From contig CAINOB010000103.1 of assembly GCA_903851365.1 (NCBI GenBank), positions 1 through 64,000 on the forward strand: DNA of 64,000 nucleotides, in the 5' to 3' direction. The position numbers and the translations under genes are program-made. Source of the DNA: an uncultured Bacteroidota bacterium (GTDB lineage: Bacteria; Bacteroidota; Bacteroidia; Bacteroidales; UBA12481). The notes below the pieces were generated by a model. The model ran no database searches. It saw nothing but the letters and a program-made list of their open reading frames with translations, and had not been told where the DNA came from. Below, in pieces: positions 8,539 through 19,600 of the stretch (positions are counted from its first letter, which is position 1; the number at the start of each line of letters is the position of its first letter).

Positions 8539-9725
8539 TCTTTATACTGCTCCAGCGCAACCTTCAGACATTCCACGGCATTTTTGAGGTCATCGAGCTT
8601 AAGCACATAAGCTATTCTGACTTCATTGAGCCCAAGGCCCGGAGTGGCATAAAAACCGGCTGCAGGAGCCAGCATGACCGTTTGATTGTTATACTGAAAA
8701 TCGGTCAGCAGCCATTTCGAGAAATCATCAGCATTCTTAACCGGTAAACGCACGGTGGTATAAAAGGCTCCTTTGGGTTTCGGGCAAAAAACACCAGGGA
8801 TTTTATTCAGTGTTTCGACGAGGAAATTCCGGCGTGCGATATATTCCACAACAACATCATCAAAATAGGATTGAGGGGTTTCCAGGGCGGCTTCAGCAGC
8901 AATCTGACCGAGACCCGGAGGACTCAGTCTGGCCTGTGCAAATTTGAGAACCGTTGAAAGGACATTGCAATTCCGTGTAACCACGCAACCGATTCGAACA
9001 CCGCAGGCGCTGTACCTTTTCGATACCGAATCAAACATGATCGCGTGATCGTCGAGACCTTCCATTTCAAGAACGCTATAGTGTTTAATGCCATCATAGC
9101 AGAACTCGCGGTACACTTCATCGGCAAAGAGATAAAGATTATGCTTCAGCACGATCTCCCTTAATTTAAGAAGTTCCTCTTTTGAATAAAGGTACCCGGT
9201 TGGATTATTTGGATTGCAGATCATGATCCCCCTGGTTCTCGGAGTAATCAGTTTCTCAAATGCAGCGATTGGAGGCAGGGCAAATCCATCCTCAATGGAC
9301 GAGGGAACCGGAATTACCTTAACGCCGGCAGCCACAGCAAAGCCATTGTAATTGGCGTAAAATGGTTCCGGAATGATCACCTCATCACCCGGATCCATTG
9401 TACCCATCATGGTAAAGAGGATTGCTTCGGATCCCCCGGTTGTTACGATAATCTGACTAAAATCGACGTTGATTCCTATTTTTTGATAAGAGTCGGCCAG
9501 TTTGCGCCTGTATGATTCGTAACCTGCCGAATGGGAATATTCCAACACCGGTTTGTTGATTGACCGGATGGCATTCATCGCGGTATCTGGTGTTTTTATA
9601 TCAGGCTGACCGATATTGAGGTGATAAACGATCCTGCCTTTTTTCTTGGCTTCATCGGCAAATGGAACAAGTTTACGAATCGGGGAGGGTGGCATTGCAT
9701 CTCCCCTGAGGCTGATTGCTGGCAT
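8535..9725 (-). CDS. Class I/II pyridoxal-phosphate aminotransferase
   Basis: This 396-residue enzyme of fold type I has the expected landmarks: NPNNPTG (171-177), DEVY (202-205), the PLP Schiff-base lysine in SVSKRYS (Lys236) and CGVRIGC. It resembles the AspC/alanine-type aminotransferases of Bacteroidota; the substrate cannot be settled from sequence. It is cytoplasmic. It lies 26 bases downstream of the DUF1573 gene on the same strand and may share its transcript. Its stop codon overlaps the stop of the convergent NamZ-like gene by 4 bases. Confidence 0.88.
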   Translation of the reverse strand: MPAISLRGDAMPPSPIRKLVPFADEAKKKGRIVYHLNIGQPDIKTPDTAMNAIRSINKPVLEYSHSAGYESYRRKLADSYQKIGINVDFSQIIVTTGGSEAILFTMMGTMDPGDEVIIPEPFYANYNGFAVAAGVKVIPVPSSIEDGFALPPIAAFEKLITPRTRGIMICNPNNPTGYLYSKEELLKLREIVLKHNLYLFADEVYREFCYDGIKHYSVLEMEGLDDHAIMFDSVSKRYSACGVRIGCVVTRNCNVLSTVLKFAQARLSPPGLGQIAAEAALETPQSYFDDVVVEYIARRNFLVETLNKIPGVFCPKPKGAFYTTVRLPVKNADDFSKWLLTDFQYNNQTVMLAPAAGFYATPGLGLNEVRIAYVLKLDDLKNAVECLKVALEQYKD

Positions 9726-9751
9726 GGTTAAGAAATTATGGTATTGTCGGC

Positions 9752-10429
9752 TTAATTCTTTTTGATCGTCGTTGTTGCCTGTTTAGTTTCGGTGGTTGCT
9801 GCTTTTGTCGTATTTGCAGCTGGTTTGGCAGTAGCAGCCGGCTTGGCAGTAGCGGCAGGTTTTGCGGTGTTGGAATTTGCCATCTTATCGGCAGCGATTC
9901 TGGCTTCCGCAGCTTTTTGTTCCTGAAGTTGCTTATTCCCTTCCCTTACATGACCGGCCTCATTAATTACGCCAGCCTGTTCCGGTTCTTTTGCGATAGC
10001 AGAGTTGACAGCTGATTGTACTTCACCTGGCTTAACATTCACCTTGCCCCTGATCTCCAGTCTGACCGGTGAGTTGTTTGCATTGGAGGTAACCACGACG
10101 GTTTTGTTAAATACACCTGGTAATTTGGTGTTGTACTCGACGGTAACGGTACCTTGTTTGCCTGGTTCAATAGGTTCTTTGGTCCAGGTAGGAACCGTAC
10201 ATCCACAGGAGGATTCAACATTTGAGATGGTGATTGGCTTAGTCCCCTGATTGGTGAAGTTAAAGTCGACTTTCCCGTTTGCTCCATAAACTATGGAACC
10301 AAAATCATGGGCGGTGATTCCGTCGACCGTTTTATCAAAAGCCATATCCACTTTATCTTTTGCCTTTTGGGCATTTACCTGAGTGAAAGAAATAATGAGC
10401 GCAAGTGCCAGAAAACCAATCTGTTTCAT
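9752..10429 (-). CDS. DUF1573 secreted protein with Ala/Thr/Lys-rich repeat tail
   Basis: This 225-residue exported protein has a signal peptide (1-20, ending VNA-Q). Its DUF1573 immunoglobulin-like domain lies at about 40-132, with the hallmark SSCGCTVP (73-80) and the GKVNVKPG end. The last 45 residues are low complexity, with three tandem AKPAAT units (189-206) followed by Thr/Lys-rich sequence. This looks like a flexible tail, possibly cell-wall associated. Function of the family is unknown. The ATG at 10429 is supported by a perfect -7 box at 10457-10464. Tail length probably varies between strains because it is encoded by tandem repeats. Confidence 0.82.
   Translation of the reverse strand: MKQIGFLALALIISFTQVNAQKAKDKVDMAFDKTVDGITAHDFGSIVYGANGKVDFNFTNQGTKPITISNVESSCGCTVPTWTKEPIEPGKQGTVTVEYNTKLPGVFNKTVVVTSNANNSPVRLEIRGKVNVKPGEVQSAVNSAIAKEPEQAGVINEAGHVREGNKQLQEQKAAEARIAADKMANSNTAKPAATAKPAATAKPAANTTKAATTETKQATTTIKKN
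9835..9865 (-). repeat. Tandem repeat encoding AKPAAT units
   Basis: Within the DUF1573 gene the minus strand encodes two to three near-identical 18-base units (Ala-Lys-Pro-Ala-Ala-Thr). On the plus strand this is seen as the repeated word GGCAGTAGC.GC. It lies in the low-complexity tail only. Confidence 0.6.
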
Positions 10430-10456
10430 AATATTCTTGTTTTATTTTAAAAACTA

Positions 10457-10464
10457 CAAATTTA
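10457..10464 (-). promoter_or_regulatory. -7 promoter box (TAAATTTG) for the DUF1573 gene
   Basis: The minus strand reads TAAATTTG, matching TAnnTTTG, 28 bases upstream of the ATG at 10429. No clear -33 partner is seen. Confidence 0.45.
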
Positions 10465-10579
10465 TATTAAAGACTAATAATAACGGCTTTTATGCCATCA
10501 TTATTTTGTGGCAGAATGTTGTTAATTTTACGGCACTTTTTTCCGAAGGAATCAATCCGTTAAAATTTAATAACTGCGA

Positions 10580-13222
10580 ATGAATAATCTCGATATACCT
10601 GCCAAATACGACCCATCAAAAACGGAAGATAAATGGTATTCATACTGGATGGAACAGGGCTTTTTCCGTTCTGTGCCTGATTCGAGGGAACCTTATACAA
10701 TTGTAATCCCTCCCCCGAATGTTACCGGTGTTTTGCATATGGGCCATATGCTTAATAATACGATACAGGATATCCTTATTCGCAGGGCAAGAATGACTGG
10801 CAAGAATGCCTGCTGGCTGCCTGGAACCGACCATGCTTCCATCGCTACTGAGGCACGCGTGGTCGCCAAATTGCGTGATCAGGGGATCAAGAAAACTGAC
10901 ATTACCCGGGACGAATTTATCGGACATGCCTGGGAATGGACCGAAAAACATGGTGGTATTATTCTTGAACAACTAAAAAAACTTGGTGCTTCCTGTGACT
11001 GGGAGCGCACAAGTTTTACTATGGATCCCGCCCTGTCAGAAAGTGTCATCCGCGTTTTCGTGGATCTTTTCAGAAAGGGATATGTCTATCGCGGTGTGCG
11101 GATGGTGAACTGGGATCCTCAGGCTCAGACAGCTATCTCGGATGAGGAAGTTATGTACAAGGAAGAGCAATCGAAATTGTATTATGTGAGATACAAGATT
11201 GTGGGTACTGACGACAGTTATCTTACTGTGGCGACTACACGGCCCGAGACCATTCTTGGCGATACTGCAGTATGCGTGAATCCCAATGATCCGAGATACA
11301 CACATCTGAAAGATGCCAGAGTGATCGTTCCGATGGTGAATCGGGAGGTGCCGGTGATTTTTGATGAATATGTTGATATTGAATTTGGTACCGGTGCTTT
11401 AAAGATCACACCAGCTCACGATGTGAACGATTATACGATCGGGATGAAATTCGGTCTGGAGATTATCGATGTATTCAACGATGATGGTACAATCAGCGAA
11501 AGGGCTGGCTTATTTGCCGGAATTGATCGTTTTGAGGCCCGTAAACTGGCAGCAAAAGAGCTGGAGAAGAGCGGCAGCCTGGTAAAAATTGAGGAATACG
11601 TAAATAAGCTTGGATATTCCGAACGAACATCCGCTGTGATAGAGCCAAAACTCTCAAGGCAATGGTTTGTCAGAATGAAAGAGCTGGCCGAACCTGCCCT
11701 CGTGAATGTGATGAACGACGAGGTTCAGCTGATTCCGGCCAAGTTTAAAAATACCTACCGGTATTGGATGGAGAATATCAAGGATTGGTGCATTTCGAGA
11801 CAGCTCTGGTGGGGTCATCGCATCCCTGCCTGGTATCTGGCTGATGGCCGCATCGTTGTTGGTATTGATGAAAATGAAGCGCTGGCAGAAGCCCGGAAAC
11901 TTACTGGAAACCAAGGACTCGAAATTTCGGACCTGTCACAGGATGAAGATGTTCTGGATACCTGGTTCTCTTCCTGGTTATGGCCTATTTCTGTTTTCGA
12001 TGGGATTCGTAATCCCGATAACCCTGATATAAGTTATTATTATCCGACAAATGATTTGATTACGGCACCTGACATTTTGTTTTTCTGGGTGGCAAGGATG
12101 ATCATTGCGGGTTATGAATATCGCCAGGCAAAACCGTTCAGCAACGTTTACCTTACCGGTATGGTGCGGGATGCACAGCACCGAAAAATGTCGAAATCGC
12201 TTGGCAATTCTCCGGATCCCCTCGATTTGATAGCTAAATATGGGGCTGATGGAGTCAGGGTAGGGATGCTTTTATGTTCATCAGCAGGTAATGATTTGTT
12301 GTTTGATGAATCGCTTACAGAACAGGGAAGGAATTTTGGTAATAAGATATGGAATGCTTTCCGCCTGATATCAGGATGGGAAGTCTCAGCAAGTATCGGA
12401 CAACCAGAAACTTCGCGGTTGGCGAATGAATGGTTTATTGCACGCCTCAACCAGGAGTTGGGTACACTAAACGATCATTTCTCAAAATACCGCCTGTCGG
12501 AGGCATTAATGGCGGCTTATAAATTATTCTGGGACGACTTTTCATCATGGTATCTTGAGATCATCAAGCCTGCATATCAGCAACCTATCGATAAACTCAC
12601 CCGTGATCAGGCTATGGAAATCATGGAGAAACTGATGCTGGTACTCCATCCGTTTATTCCATTTATTACGGAAGAAATCTGGCAGCATATTACTCCCAGA
12701 AAACCCGGTGAATCTGTGATGGTGAGTCCTCAGCCGATTGCAGGGAGTTTTAATCCAGACCAGATCGAACGGTTCGAGCGGATGAAAGAAGCAGTTGGTT
12801 TTGTTCGGTCGGTGCGGGCCGAACACAATATCCCGGTAAGGAATTCTTTATCGCTGGAAGTTAAGACTACCGATGCGAACTATGATAATTATCTGGATCC
12901 GATCCTGATAAAACTGCTGAATTTGGAATCAGTCACTGAAATTGAAAAGAAGAGCTCCGGGGCAGCCAGTCAGGTTATCCGGTCGGTAGAATATTATGTA
13001 CCACTCGAAGGTTCAGTGGATGCAGCAGCTGAAATTGAAAAGCTTCAGAAAGAGTTGGATTACACGCTTGGATTCCTCGATACTGTAACGAAAAAGCTTG
13101 CAAATGAGAGATTTGTCAACCATGCACCAGCAGCGGTAGTGGAAACGGAGAAGGCGAAGATGGCTGATGCAGAGGCCAAGATCAGGGCTTTAAGGGAACA
13201 GATTAAGGAATTAGGAAAGTAG
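10580..13222 (+). CDS. valS: Valine--tRNA ligase
   Basis: This 880-residue class I aminoacyl-tRNA synthetase charges tRNA-Val. The HIGH-type motif appears as HMGH (53-56) within [15 protein letters not shown]. The KMSKS motif is at 536-540 ([14 protein letters not shown]). The CP1 editing domain (about 190-330) contains [13 protein letters not shown], which hydrolyses mischarged Thr-tRNA. A C-terminal coiled coil (about 815-880), typical of ValRS, is present. It starts at ATG 10580 after a 150-base AT-rich divergent spacer. Length is normal for the family. Confidence 0.98.
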   Translation: MNNLDIPAKYDPSKTEDKWYSYWMEQGFFRSVPDSREPYTIVIPPPNVTGVLHMGHMLNNTIQDILIRRARMTGKNACWLPGTDHASIATEARVVAKLRDQGIKKTDITRDEFIGHAWEWTEKHGGIILEQLKKLGASCDWERTSFTMDPALSESVIRVFVDLFRKGYVYRGVRMVNWDPQAQTAISDEEVMYKEEQSKLYYVRYKIVGTDDSYLTVATTRPETILGDTAVCVNPNDPRYTHLKDARVIVPMVNREVPVIFDEYVDIEFGTGALKITPAHDVNDYTIGMKFGLEIIDVFNDDGTISERAGLFAGIDRFEARKLAAKELEKSGSLVKIEEYVNKLGYSERTSAVIEPKLSRQWFVRMKELAEPALVNVMNDEVQLIPAKFKNTYRYWMENIKDWCISRQLWWGHRIPAWYLADGRIVVGIDENEALAEARKLTGNQGLEISDLSQDEDVLDTWFSSWLWPISVFDGIRNPDNPDISYYYPTNDLITAPDILFFWVARMIIAGYEYRQAKPFSNVYLTGMVRDAQHRKMSKSLGNSPDPLDLIAKYGADGVRVGMLLCSSAGNDLLFDESLTEQGRNFGNKIWNAFRLISGWEVSASIGQPETSRLANEWFIARLNQELGTLNDHFSKYRLSEALMAAYKLFWDDFSSWYLEIIKPAYQQPIDKLTRDQAMEIMEKLMLVLHPFIPFITEEIWQHITPRKPGESVMVSPQPIAGSFNPDQIERFERMKEAVGFVRSVRAEHNIPVRNSLSLEVKTTDANYDNYLDPILIKLLNLESVTEIEKKSSGAASQVIRSVEYYVPLEGSVDAAAEIEKLQKELDYTLGFLDTVTKKLANERFVNHAPAAVVETEKAKMADAEAKIRALREQIKELGK

Positions 13223-13231
13223 GCAGTCAGC

Positions 13232-13266
13232 AGAAGACAGAAGACAAAAGACAAAAGAGAGAAGAC
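13232..13266 (+). repeat. Minisatellite, five 7-bp units (AGAAGAC type)
   Basis: Between valS and the glutamine synthetase gene the sequence consists of consecutive heptamers AGAAGAC, AGAAGAC, AAAAGAC, AAAAGAG and AGAAGAC. It is a purine-only tract ending nine bases before the next ATG. Confidence 0.85.
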
Positions 13267-13274
13267 GAACAGAA

Positions 13275-14780
13275 ATGGAAGACAATATATTTAAGTTCAG
13301 AGCAAACCCATTGGAGCAGTTTTTGCAGAAATCATCAAAGGAATTCACCCGGGATGATATCATCCGTTTTGTCGCGGGAAATGGGATAAAAATGTTGAAT
13401 TTCAGGTATGTGGCGGAGGATGGGAAACTCAAGATCCTGAATTTTGCAATTCACAGTCTTGAATATCTCGAAGTTATTTTATCCACTGGCGAGCGTGTTG
13501 ACGGTAGCAGCCTGTTCTCCTATATCGAAGCAGCCTCAAGTGATTTATATGTTATCCCAAGGTTTTCGACAGCTTATGTGAATCCATTTTCAATAGTTCC
13601 GACTCTGGATGTTTTATGCTCTTTTTACACCAGTGACGGTGCACCATTGGAAACAGCGCCCGAATACATTCTCAAAAAAGCACACCGACTCTTCAGGGAA
13701 CGTACAGGATTCACTTTCAAAGCGATGGGTGAGCTGGAATATTATGTTCAAGGGAAAAAAGAGGAATTGTATCCGGCTGAAGATCAGAAGGGATATCATT
13801 CAGCCAGCCCGTTCAGCAATTATGAATTTATCAGGTTAGAAGCTATGGACCTGATTGCCCGTTGTGGAGGCCGCATAAAATATGGTCATAGCGAGGTAGG
13901 GAATTTCAATACTGATGCGGAAAGTTTTGAGCAGCACGAGATCGAATTCTTACCAGTGGAGGTCGAAGATGCTGTTGATCAATTAGTTTTGGCTAAGTGG
14001 ATATTGCGTCAACTGGGTGAAAAGTATGCAGTTAACATAAGTTTTGCCCCTAAAATCACTGTGGGTAAAGCTGGATCAGGATTGCATGTTCATATGTATC
14101 TCGAAAAGGATGGTAAGAACATGATGGTTGATCAGAACCGCTTGAGCGATACCGCAAAGAGGATGATTGCCGGCTTGATGGACATGGCAGGTGCATTAAC
14201 TGCTTTTGGAAATACTATCCCAACATCTTATCTCCGGCTGGTGCCCCATCAGGAGGCGCCTACAAATATTTGCTGGGGCGATCGCAACCGTTCGGTGCTG
14301 GTCAGGGTTCCTCTGGGCTGGCTCGTGGGTAAAAATATGGTCAGCGATGCCAATCCGCTAGATTCGAAACTTACCTATGAAGGGGTCAGCAAGCAAACCA
14401 TCGAAATCAGAAGTCCTGATGGTTCGGCAGACTTGTATCATTTGTTTGCCGGTCTGGTTATTGCTTCGCTTCGAGGATTAGAAATGCCTGATGGATTACA
14501 GAAAGCTGAGGCCTTGTATGTTGATGTCAATATCTTCCGTAATGAAAATAAGCAAAGATTGGATATGCTTGAGAAGTTACCGGATTGTTGTTATGGATCG
14601 GCCAGCCTGCTTGAGAAAAGAAGGGATGTTTTCGAGAAGGACGGGATTTTCCCTGCAAAAACTATCGATAATTTTATTCTGAAACTTCGCTCCTACGGCG
14701 ATCAGGGTCTAAGCGAAAGATTGTACGGGAAGACGGATGAGATACGAACCCTCGTTTATAAGTATCTGCATCATATGTGA
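13275..14780 (+). CDS. Glutamine synthetase family protein (type I-like)
   Basis: This 501-residue cytoplasmic enzyme has the catalytic-domain motifs of glutamine synthetase: a metal-site Glu in GELEYYV, a second in HEIEF, the GSGLHVHM loop, the RLVPHQEAPTNICWG stretch (counterpart of the RLVPGYEAP glutamate/ATP site) and IEIRSPDGSADLYHL. It probably joins ammonia to glutamate with ATP. The NLYDLP adenylylation site of enterobacterial GlnA is absent: the corresponding region reads DMLEKLPDC, so control by adenylylation is unlikely. It may instead be a divergent GS-like gamma-glutamyl ligase. The organism also has a type III enzyme (63631 onward). Its 3' end overlaps the convergent brkB-like gene by 10 bases. 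Confidence 0.85.
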   Translation: MEDNIFKFRANPLEQFLQKSSKEFTRDDIIRFVAGNGIKMLNFRYVAEDGKLKILNFAIHSLEYLEVILSTGERVDGSSLFSYIEAASSDLYVIPRFSTAYVNPFSIVPTLDVLCSFYTSDGAPLETAPEYILKKAHRLFRERTGFTFKAMGELEYYVQGKKEELYPAEDQKGYHSASPFSNYEFIRLEAMDLIARCGGRIKYGHSEVGNFNTDAESFEQHEIEFLPVEVEDAVDQLVLAKWILRQLGEKYAVNISFAPKITVGKAGSGLHVHMYLEKDGKNMMVDQNRLSDTAKRMIAGLMDMAGALTAFGNTIPTSYLRLVPHQEAPTNICWGDRNRSVLVRVPLGWLVGKNMVSDANPLDSKLTYEGVSKQTIEIRSPDGSADLYHLFAGLVIASLRGLEMPDGLQKAEALYVDVNIFRNENKQRLDMLEKLPDCCYGSASLLEKRRDVFEKDGIFPAKTIDNFILKLRSYGDQGLSERLYGKTDEIRTLVYKYLHHM

Positions 14781-15700
14781 GACGGGTCGGTTTTCTTTTT
14801 TCGTGCCTGATTGATGCTCAGATTAAGATCGAAGCCAATCAGCAGCACCATGCAATTTACAAACAACCAGATCAGTAAGGCGATAAGCGTTCCAATGGAG
14901 CCGTAAAACTTATTGTAAGTTCCGAAGTTGTTTATATAGGCTGAAAATCCAACCGAGGTAAGTATGATGAAAAACGAACTTAAAATGCTACCCGGTGTGA
15001 TGAATTTAAATTCGCTTCTTTTGGCTGGTGCCAGATAGTACAGCGAGGATATGCTGAAAAATGTGGATATAAGAATAATCAGCCATTTCCCATTTAGAAA
15101 TAATGCAATCAGGAATTTATTAGTCAGGATCTTCCTCGATTCCAGAAAATCAAGCACTATGCCAGAGAATATAATCAGCATGACAGCCAAGGAAATCAAC
15201 ATGCAGAAAATAAAAATCAGGACTATGGAAATGATCTGCCTGTTTATCCATTTGCGGCTTTCGCGCTTGTGATAAGTGGCATTAAAGGCGGTGACCAGCG
15301 CTGCAATACCTCTGGATGCAAAGAACAGTGACAACACAAAGCCGAATGATAGCAAGTCGGTTCGTTTTCGCATGACAATTTCCTGGATCGAAGTTTCGAC
15401 CGCTGAATAAACGTTGGCTGGCATGAGGTCCTTTAATGTAGTCATCAGAACCTGCTGAAAATTCTCGATCGGAATATAAGGGATCAGGGTAAACAAAACG
15501 ATGATTGCAGGAAAAACGGCCAGAAAGAAGTTGTAGGCTATGGCTGAAGCACGTGTTGTAAGGGTGCCATTATTAACTCCCTTGACAAAGAAGCTCGATA
15601 CTTCATAAAGATTTAAACCACCAAATCCGGGCAGGAAAGTTCGTTGTGCCAACCGGGCTATCCCGTCACCGGCTTTCTGTATGAACCGAATTTGTCTCAT
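14771..15700 (-). CDS. YihY/BrkB family inner-membrane protein
   Basis: This 309-residue integral membrane protein has about six hydrophobic helices (roughly 47-70, 105-135, 145-175, 185-210, 225-250, 260-290). The early motif TTRASAIAYNFFLAVFPAI is characteristic of the BrkB/YihY family. The family was once called RNase BN in error; its function is not known, though serum resistance and transport have been proposed. The gene follows nadC with only 5 bases between them and is therefore likely in the same operon. Its end overlaps the convergent glutamine synthetase gene. Confidence 0.85.
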   Translation of the reverse strand: MRQIRFIQKAGDGIARLAQRTFLPGFGGLNLYEVSSFFVKGVNNGTLTTRASAIAYNFFLAVFPAIIVLFTLIPYIPIENFQQVLMTTLKDLMPANVYSAVETSIQEIVMRKRTDLLSFGFVLSLFFASRGIAALVTAFNATYHKRESRKWINRQIISIVLIFIFCMLISLAVMLIIFSGIVLDFLESRKILTNKFLIALFLNGKWLIILISTFFSISSLYYLAPAKRSEFKFITPGSILSSFFIILTSVGFSAYINNFGTYNKFYGSIGTLIALLIWLFVNCMVLLIGFDLNLSINQARKKKTDPSHI

Positions 15701-15705
15701 TCAGG

Positions 15706-16551
15706 TTAGGAAATTGCTTTCAAGCTCATATCCAAACTGAAAATCTGATGAGTAAGGGCTCCAACGGAAATGTAATCAACGCCAGTGAGGGCATATTCCC
15801 TGATATTTTTCAGATCGATGCCGCCGGAGGCTTCCGTTTCTACCTGACCATCAATTAATAAAACTGCTTCTTTTATCTTTTCAGGGTTAAAGTTATCGAG
15901 AAGAATCCGGTTTGCACCCCCATGTTTGATAATTTCATTTACATCGTTCAGACTCCGGGCTTCGATCTCGATTTTTAAATTCAGATTATTAGTATTTAGG
16001 TATTTAAGGGTGCGATCAAGTGCTTTCGATATTCCGCCGGCATAATCTATATGGTTGTCTTTGATCAGTATCATGTCATACAAACCCATTCGGTGGTTGT
16101 AGCCGCCGCCAATTCTTACCGCCTCTTTTTCCAATAGCCTCATGTTAGGCGTTGTTTTTCTGGTATCCAGAATTTTGGCATGGGTTCCGGCAACTTCATC
16201 GACAAAAATCGCTGTCCTGGTTGCAATTCCACTCATTCGCTGCATGATATTTAGTACGAGCCTTTCGGTCTGCAGGATAGTCTGCTGTTTGCCGGTAACG
16301 ATGAATGCCTTATTGCCGGGCTTAATTTTAGTGCCGTCGTTGATCTTAATATCTATGGATAGATCAGGATCAAACGTGTTGAAAATTTTGCGGGCAACCT
16401 CAATACCTGCGATAATTCCTTCCTGTTTGACCAGAAGAACTGCTTTCCCGATAGCATCAGGAGGAATGCAGGCCAGGGTGGTATGATCGCCTGAACCGAT
16501 ATCTTCGAGCAGGGCATCGGCAATGATTTTATCAAGTATATCAGTTGACAT
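15706..16551 (-). CDS. nadC: Nicotinate-nucleotide pyrophosphorylase (carboxylating)
   Basis: This 281-residue enzyme of NAD biosynthesis converts quinolinate and PRPP to nicotinate mononucleotide. Recognisable elements include EDIGSGDHTT near the N-terminus, ERLVLNIMQRMSGIAT, the DTRKTTP loop, GGGYNHRMGLYDMILIKDNH and the C-terminal EASGGI and DYISVGALTH segments. ATG at 16551 is preferred over a TTG at 16569, because that TTG is part of a perfect -7 promoter box (16567-16574). No nadA or nadB is in the window. The brkB-like gene follows after 5 bases. Confidence 0.96.
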   Translation of the reverse strand: MSTDILDKIIADALLEDIGSGDHTTLACIPPDAIGKAVLLVKQEGIIAGIEVARKIFNTFDPDLSIDIKINDGTKIKPGNKAFIVTGKQQTILQTERLVLNIMQRMSGIATRTAIFVDEVAGTHAKILDTRKTTPNMRLLEKEAVRIGGGYNHRMGLYDMILIKDNHIDYAGGISKALDRTLKYLNTNNLNLKIEIEARSLNDVNEIIKHGGANRILLDNFNPEKIKEAVLLIDGQVETEASGGIDLKNIREYALTGVDYISVGALTHQIFSLDMSLKAIS

Positions 16552-16566
16552 CGGAATTGTTTTGAT

Positions 16567-16574
16567 CAAAAATA
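16567..16574 (-). promoter_or_regulatory. -7 promoter box (TATTTTTG) for nadC
   Basis: On the minus strand the sequence is TATTTTTG, matching TAnnTTTG, 16 bases upstream of the nadC ATG. This leaves a very short 5' leader and decides against the TTG start that overlaps the box. Confidence 0.5.
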
Positions 16575-16637
16575 TAAAGAAACTATAAATTGGCGCGGAA
16601 ATTGTAAATTGATGTGCCTTTATTGATCCACTGAAAT

Positions 16638-19600
16638 ATGAAACAACCGGCTGAAATCAGACCCCGCGACCTGCTGATTTCCTTTCGTTTTTTACTGATT
16701 GCAGCTATAATATTGGTGGTCGCACTTATCATCGATCCGCTCGCCCACCTGAAGGAGCCGGTAAAAGTCAATACTCACCGGCTCGAAAGGGATTTTCATC
16801 GAAAAATAAAGAATCTGGAAAGTGTCGGGAATGAGATCCTGGCAGGAGTAGTCAGGTATGGCTGGCCTGGAGTATTGGCAAAAGATCCGGGATTTACCAA
16901 CAGGTATTCAAAAGATGATGATGGAATAGCCCTTTTTGTTCTTCAGCGCGATTCCATGGTTTTTTGGTCGGATAATTCGCTGGTAGTCGGAACTAAAGAT
17001 CTTTTACAGATGGAATCGAGCAGGGTATATACCTTGCCTAATTGTACTGTTTATGCCAGAGTTTACTTATCAGACCAAACAAGAGTTGTGGGAGTGGTAT
17101 TCCTGAAAAAGTTCTTTCCCTATAATAATGAATTGGTGTCCAATGCTTTTCTTGTCGGAAAGAACATTCCTGAGTCCTATAAAATTAGTATACCTCCGTT
17201 ACCCGGTGCGATCAGAATATCAGATGATCAGGGTAAATATGCCTTTTCGCTTTTGCAGAGCAATGTTGTTACCTCGAGGAAAACTTTGCACTGGCTTACG
17301 CTGATGTTATATTTTATAAGCTTTGCTTTCATCCTGCTGTTTTATAACGATATCATGCGACTGGCAGTGAGGATGTGGCAATCTGGCTGGTGGTTACTGG
17401 CCCTGTTGGCTGATTTGTTGTTTTTGCGATGGGTTTTGTGGCATTTCCGTGTTCCCCATTGTATTTTCAATCTTCCCTTATTTGATGGTTTCATACAGCC
17501 TCACTTGTTTCTGGAATCGCGTGGAGATGTGCTGATCAGTGCTGTTTTATTGATCTTATTTGCTTTCTGGTTCTCGAAATATTTCGAACTTTTTCCAGGT
17601 CGAAAACCAGCGTTGAAGGATAAGAAGAAAAAATGGGGCGATGATATGCTTGCCTTATCGGGTTGGGTTTTGGCGTTTCTTTGCTTCCTTGGAACCACCT
17701 GGCTGATCAGGCACCTATTGTTGCAAAGGCCGGGGTTCCTTGAGCTGCAAAGGATACTTACCCTTAATTTTTCAAGCATTCTGGATACCCTGATGATAGT
17801 GGGCATACTCATTGCCCTCATCCTGATCCTTTATCGTTTGATTAACCGGATCCGATCGCGGCTGAGCCTGGGCAGAAGCATGTTTGGCCTCGGAGCCGTA
17901 CTTGCTTGCGGACTGCTTATCGAATCTACTACCCAGCACAATTGGATCGGCCTGTTGTTTTTTCTTTTATTATCTCTGGTAATTTTATGGGTTCAGAAGT
18001 CACACAGGCCCAAATTAAGTCATGGATTGGTAACTGTGATCCTCGTGCTGATTTCCGGATTTATGGTGTACTCCATCGCTGAAGTGAACAAGACTAAAGA
18101 AAAGGACCAGCATAATACAATTCTTAGCAAGTTATCATCAGAACATGATCAGATTGCTGAAATGCTTTTGACTCAGATCGATCCGGATATTCAGGCTGAC
18201 TCAGTACTTACCGATTTGGTACTCGATCGAAGGATGAACCCTGATAATCAGCAGGTGGCTATTACTAATTATTTGAAAAACAAGTATTTCGGTCTATACT
18301 GGAATCGTTTCGAAATTCAGGCCTTTTCCTGTACCACTGAAAGCCGCACTGTGATTCAGCCAGATAATGAGGAAGTGCGCTGCCTTGATTACTTCCTTCA
18401 CTTTATGCGCGATACTTATGGGAAGAAGCTATCTGGAACCACGGGTTTTTATTATCTCGATAACTTTGATGGGATCATCGAATATCTCGGGGTTTATAAA
18501 CAACCCGGTAATGATCCACAACGGGAAACGAGCCTGATTATAAATATTTACTCGAGGTTTGTTGCCCAGGAACTCGGTTATCCGGAGCTTCTGATCACTG
18601 AAAAAATCAACCGCGACAGTCTTGATCAGAGCTATTCTTATGCAAAATACCATTTGGGATCCCTGCAATTGACAAATGGCGATTACGATTATAGCCTAAC
18701 GAGCGACATCTATCCGGGTAAAATTGGTGAAGTAGTTGAATTTAAGGCTGATGGGTATAATCACTGGATCAAAAGGATCGATAATAACAATGAGATTGTT
18801 ATCAGCAGAAGATCCCATAAAACAGTAGATAACCTCGTTGCTTTTTCCTATGTTTTTGTTTTCCTGTTCCTAGCCTGGCTGTTGTTAAATACTATTTTGA
18901 CCTGGCCCCGCGGGTTTAAGATTCCTTTATTAGGCCTGAAGCAAAGGATTCAGTTTACCATGGTCACATTCCTTGTGTTTTCATTCATACTTACAGGTGG
19001 GGGCATGACCTATTATGTGATTCAGCAATACAAGCAAAGTAATCGGAAGCTGATCATTGAAAAGACCGAATCATTGCTGGCAGATTTGCAAAATAAGTTG
19101 GCAAAAGCAAATTCCCTGACCAAGGAGTGGCATGACACGGATTTTCGGGGACTTAATGAATTGATGATTAAGTTTTCGTACGTGTTCAATACCGATATGA
19201 ACATTTTTGATCCTTATGGTAATCTGGTCATTTCATCGCGACCGGAGGTTTTTGATTATAACCTGGCTGGTAGCAAAATGAATCCCCTTGCTTTTGATGC
19301 CATGCATCATCATGGAAAACCACTTTTCATTATCAGGGAAAGTATCGAGAGTCTTGGGTTTTATTCCTCCTATATGCCGTTGTATAACCAATACAATAAA
19401 TTGCTGGGATATCTTAATCTGCCTTATTTTAGCAAACAAAGTGAAACCAGCAGGGAGATTTCCACCATCGTTGTTGCAATGGTGAACGGCTATTTCATAC
19501 TCATACTCCTGACGATCTTTCTGGCGGTGGTATTATCAAACCAGGTAGCTCGCCCACTCCAGCTTTTGCAGGCCAAGCTGGCAGGTCTGCGATTCGGGAA

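Noticed and set aside
10430-10579. T-box or other tRNA-sensing leader before valS
   Set aside because: No T-box sequence, specifier stem or terminator/antiterminator pair is visible in the 150-base spacer, and T-boxes are not expected in this phylum.
13232-13266. CRISPR array
   Set aside because: The units are 7 bp, contiguous and without spacers; the same holds for the other four minisatellites. No cas gene is present.
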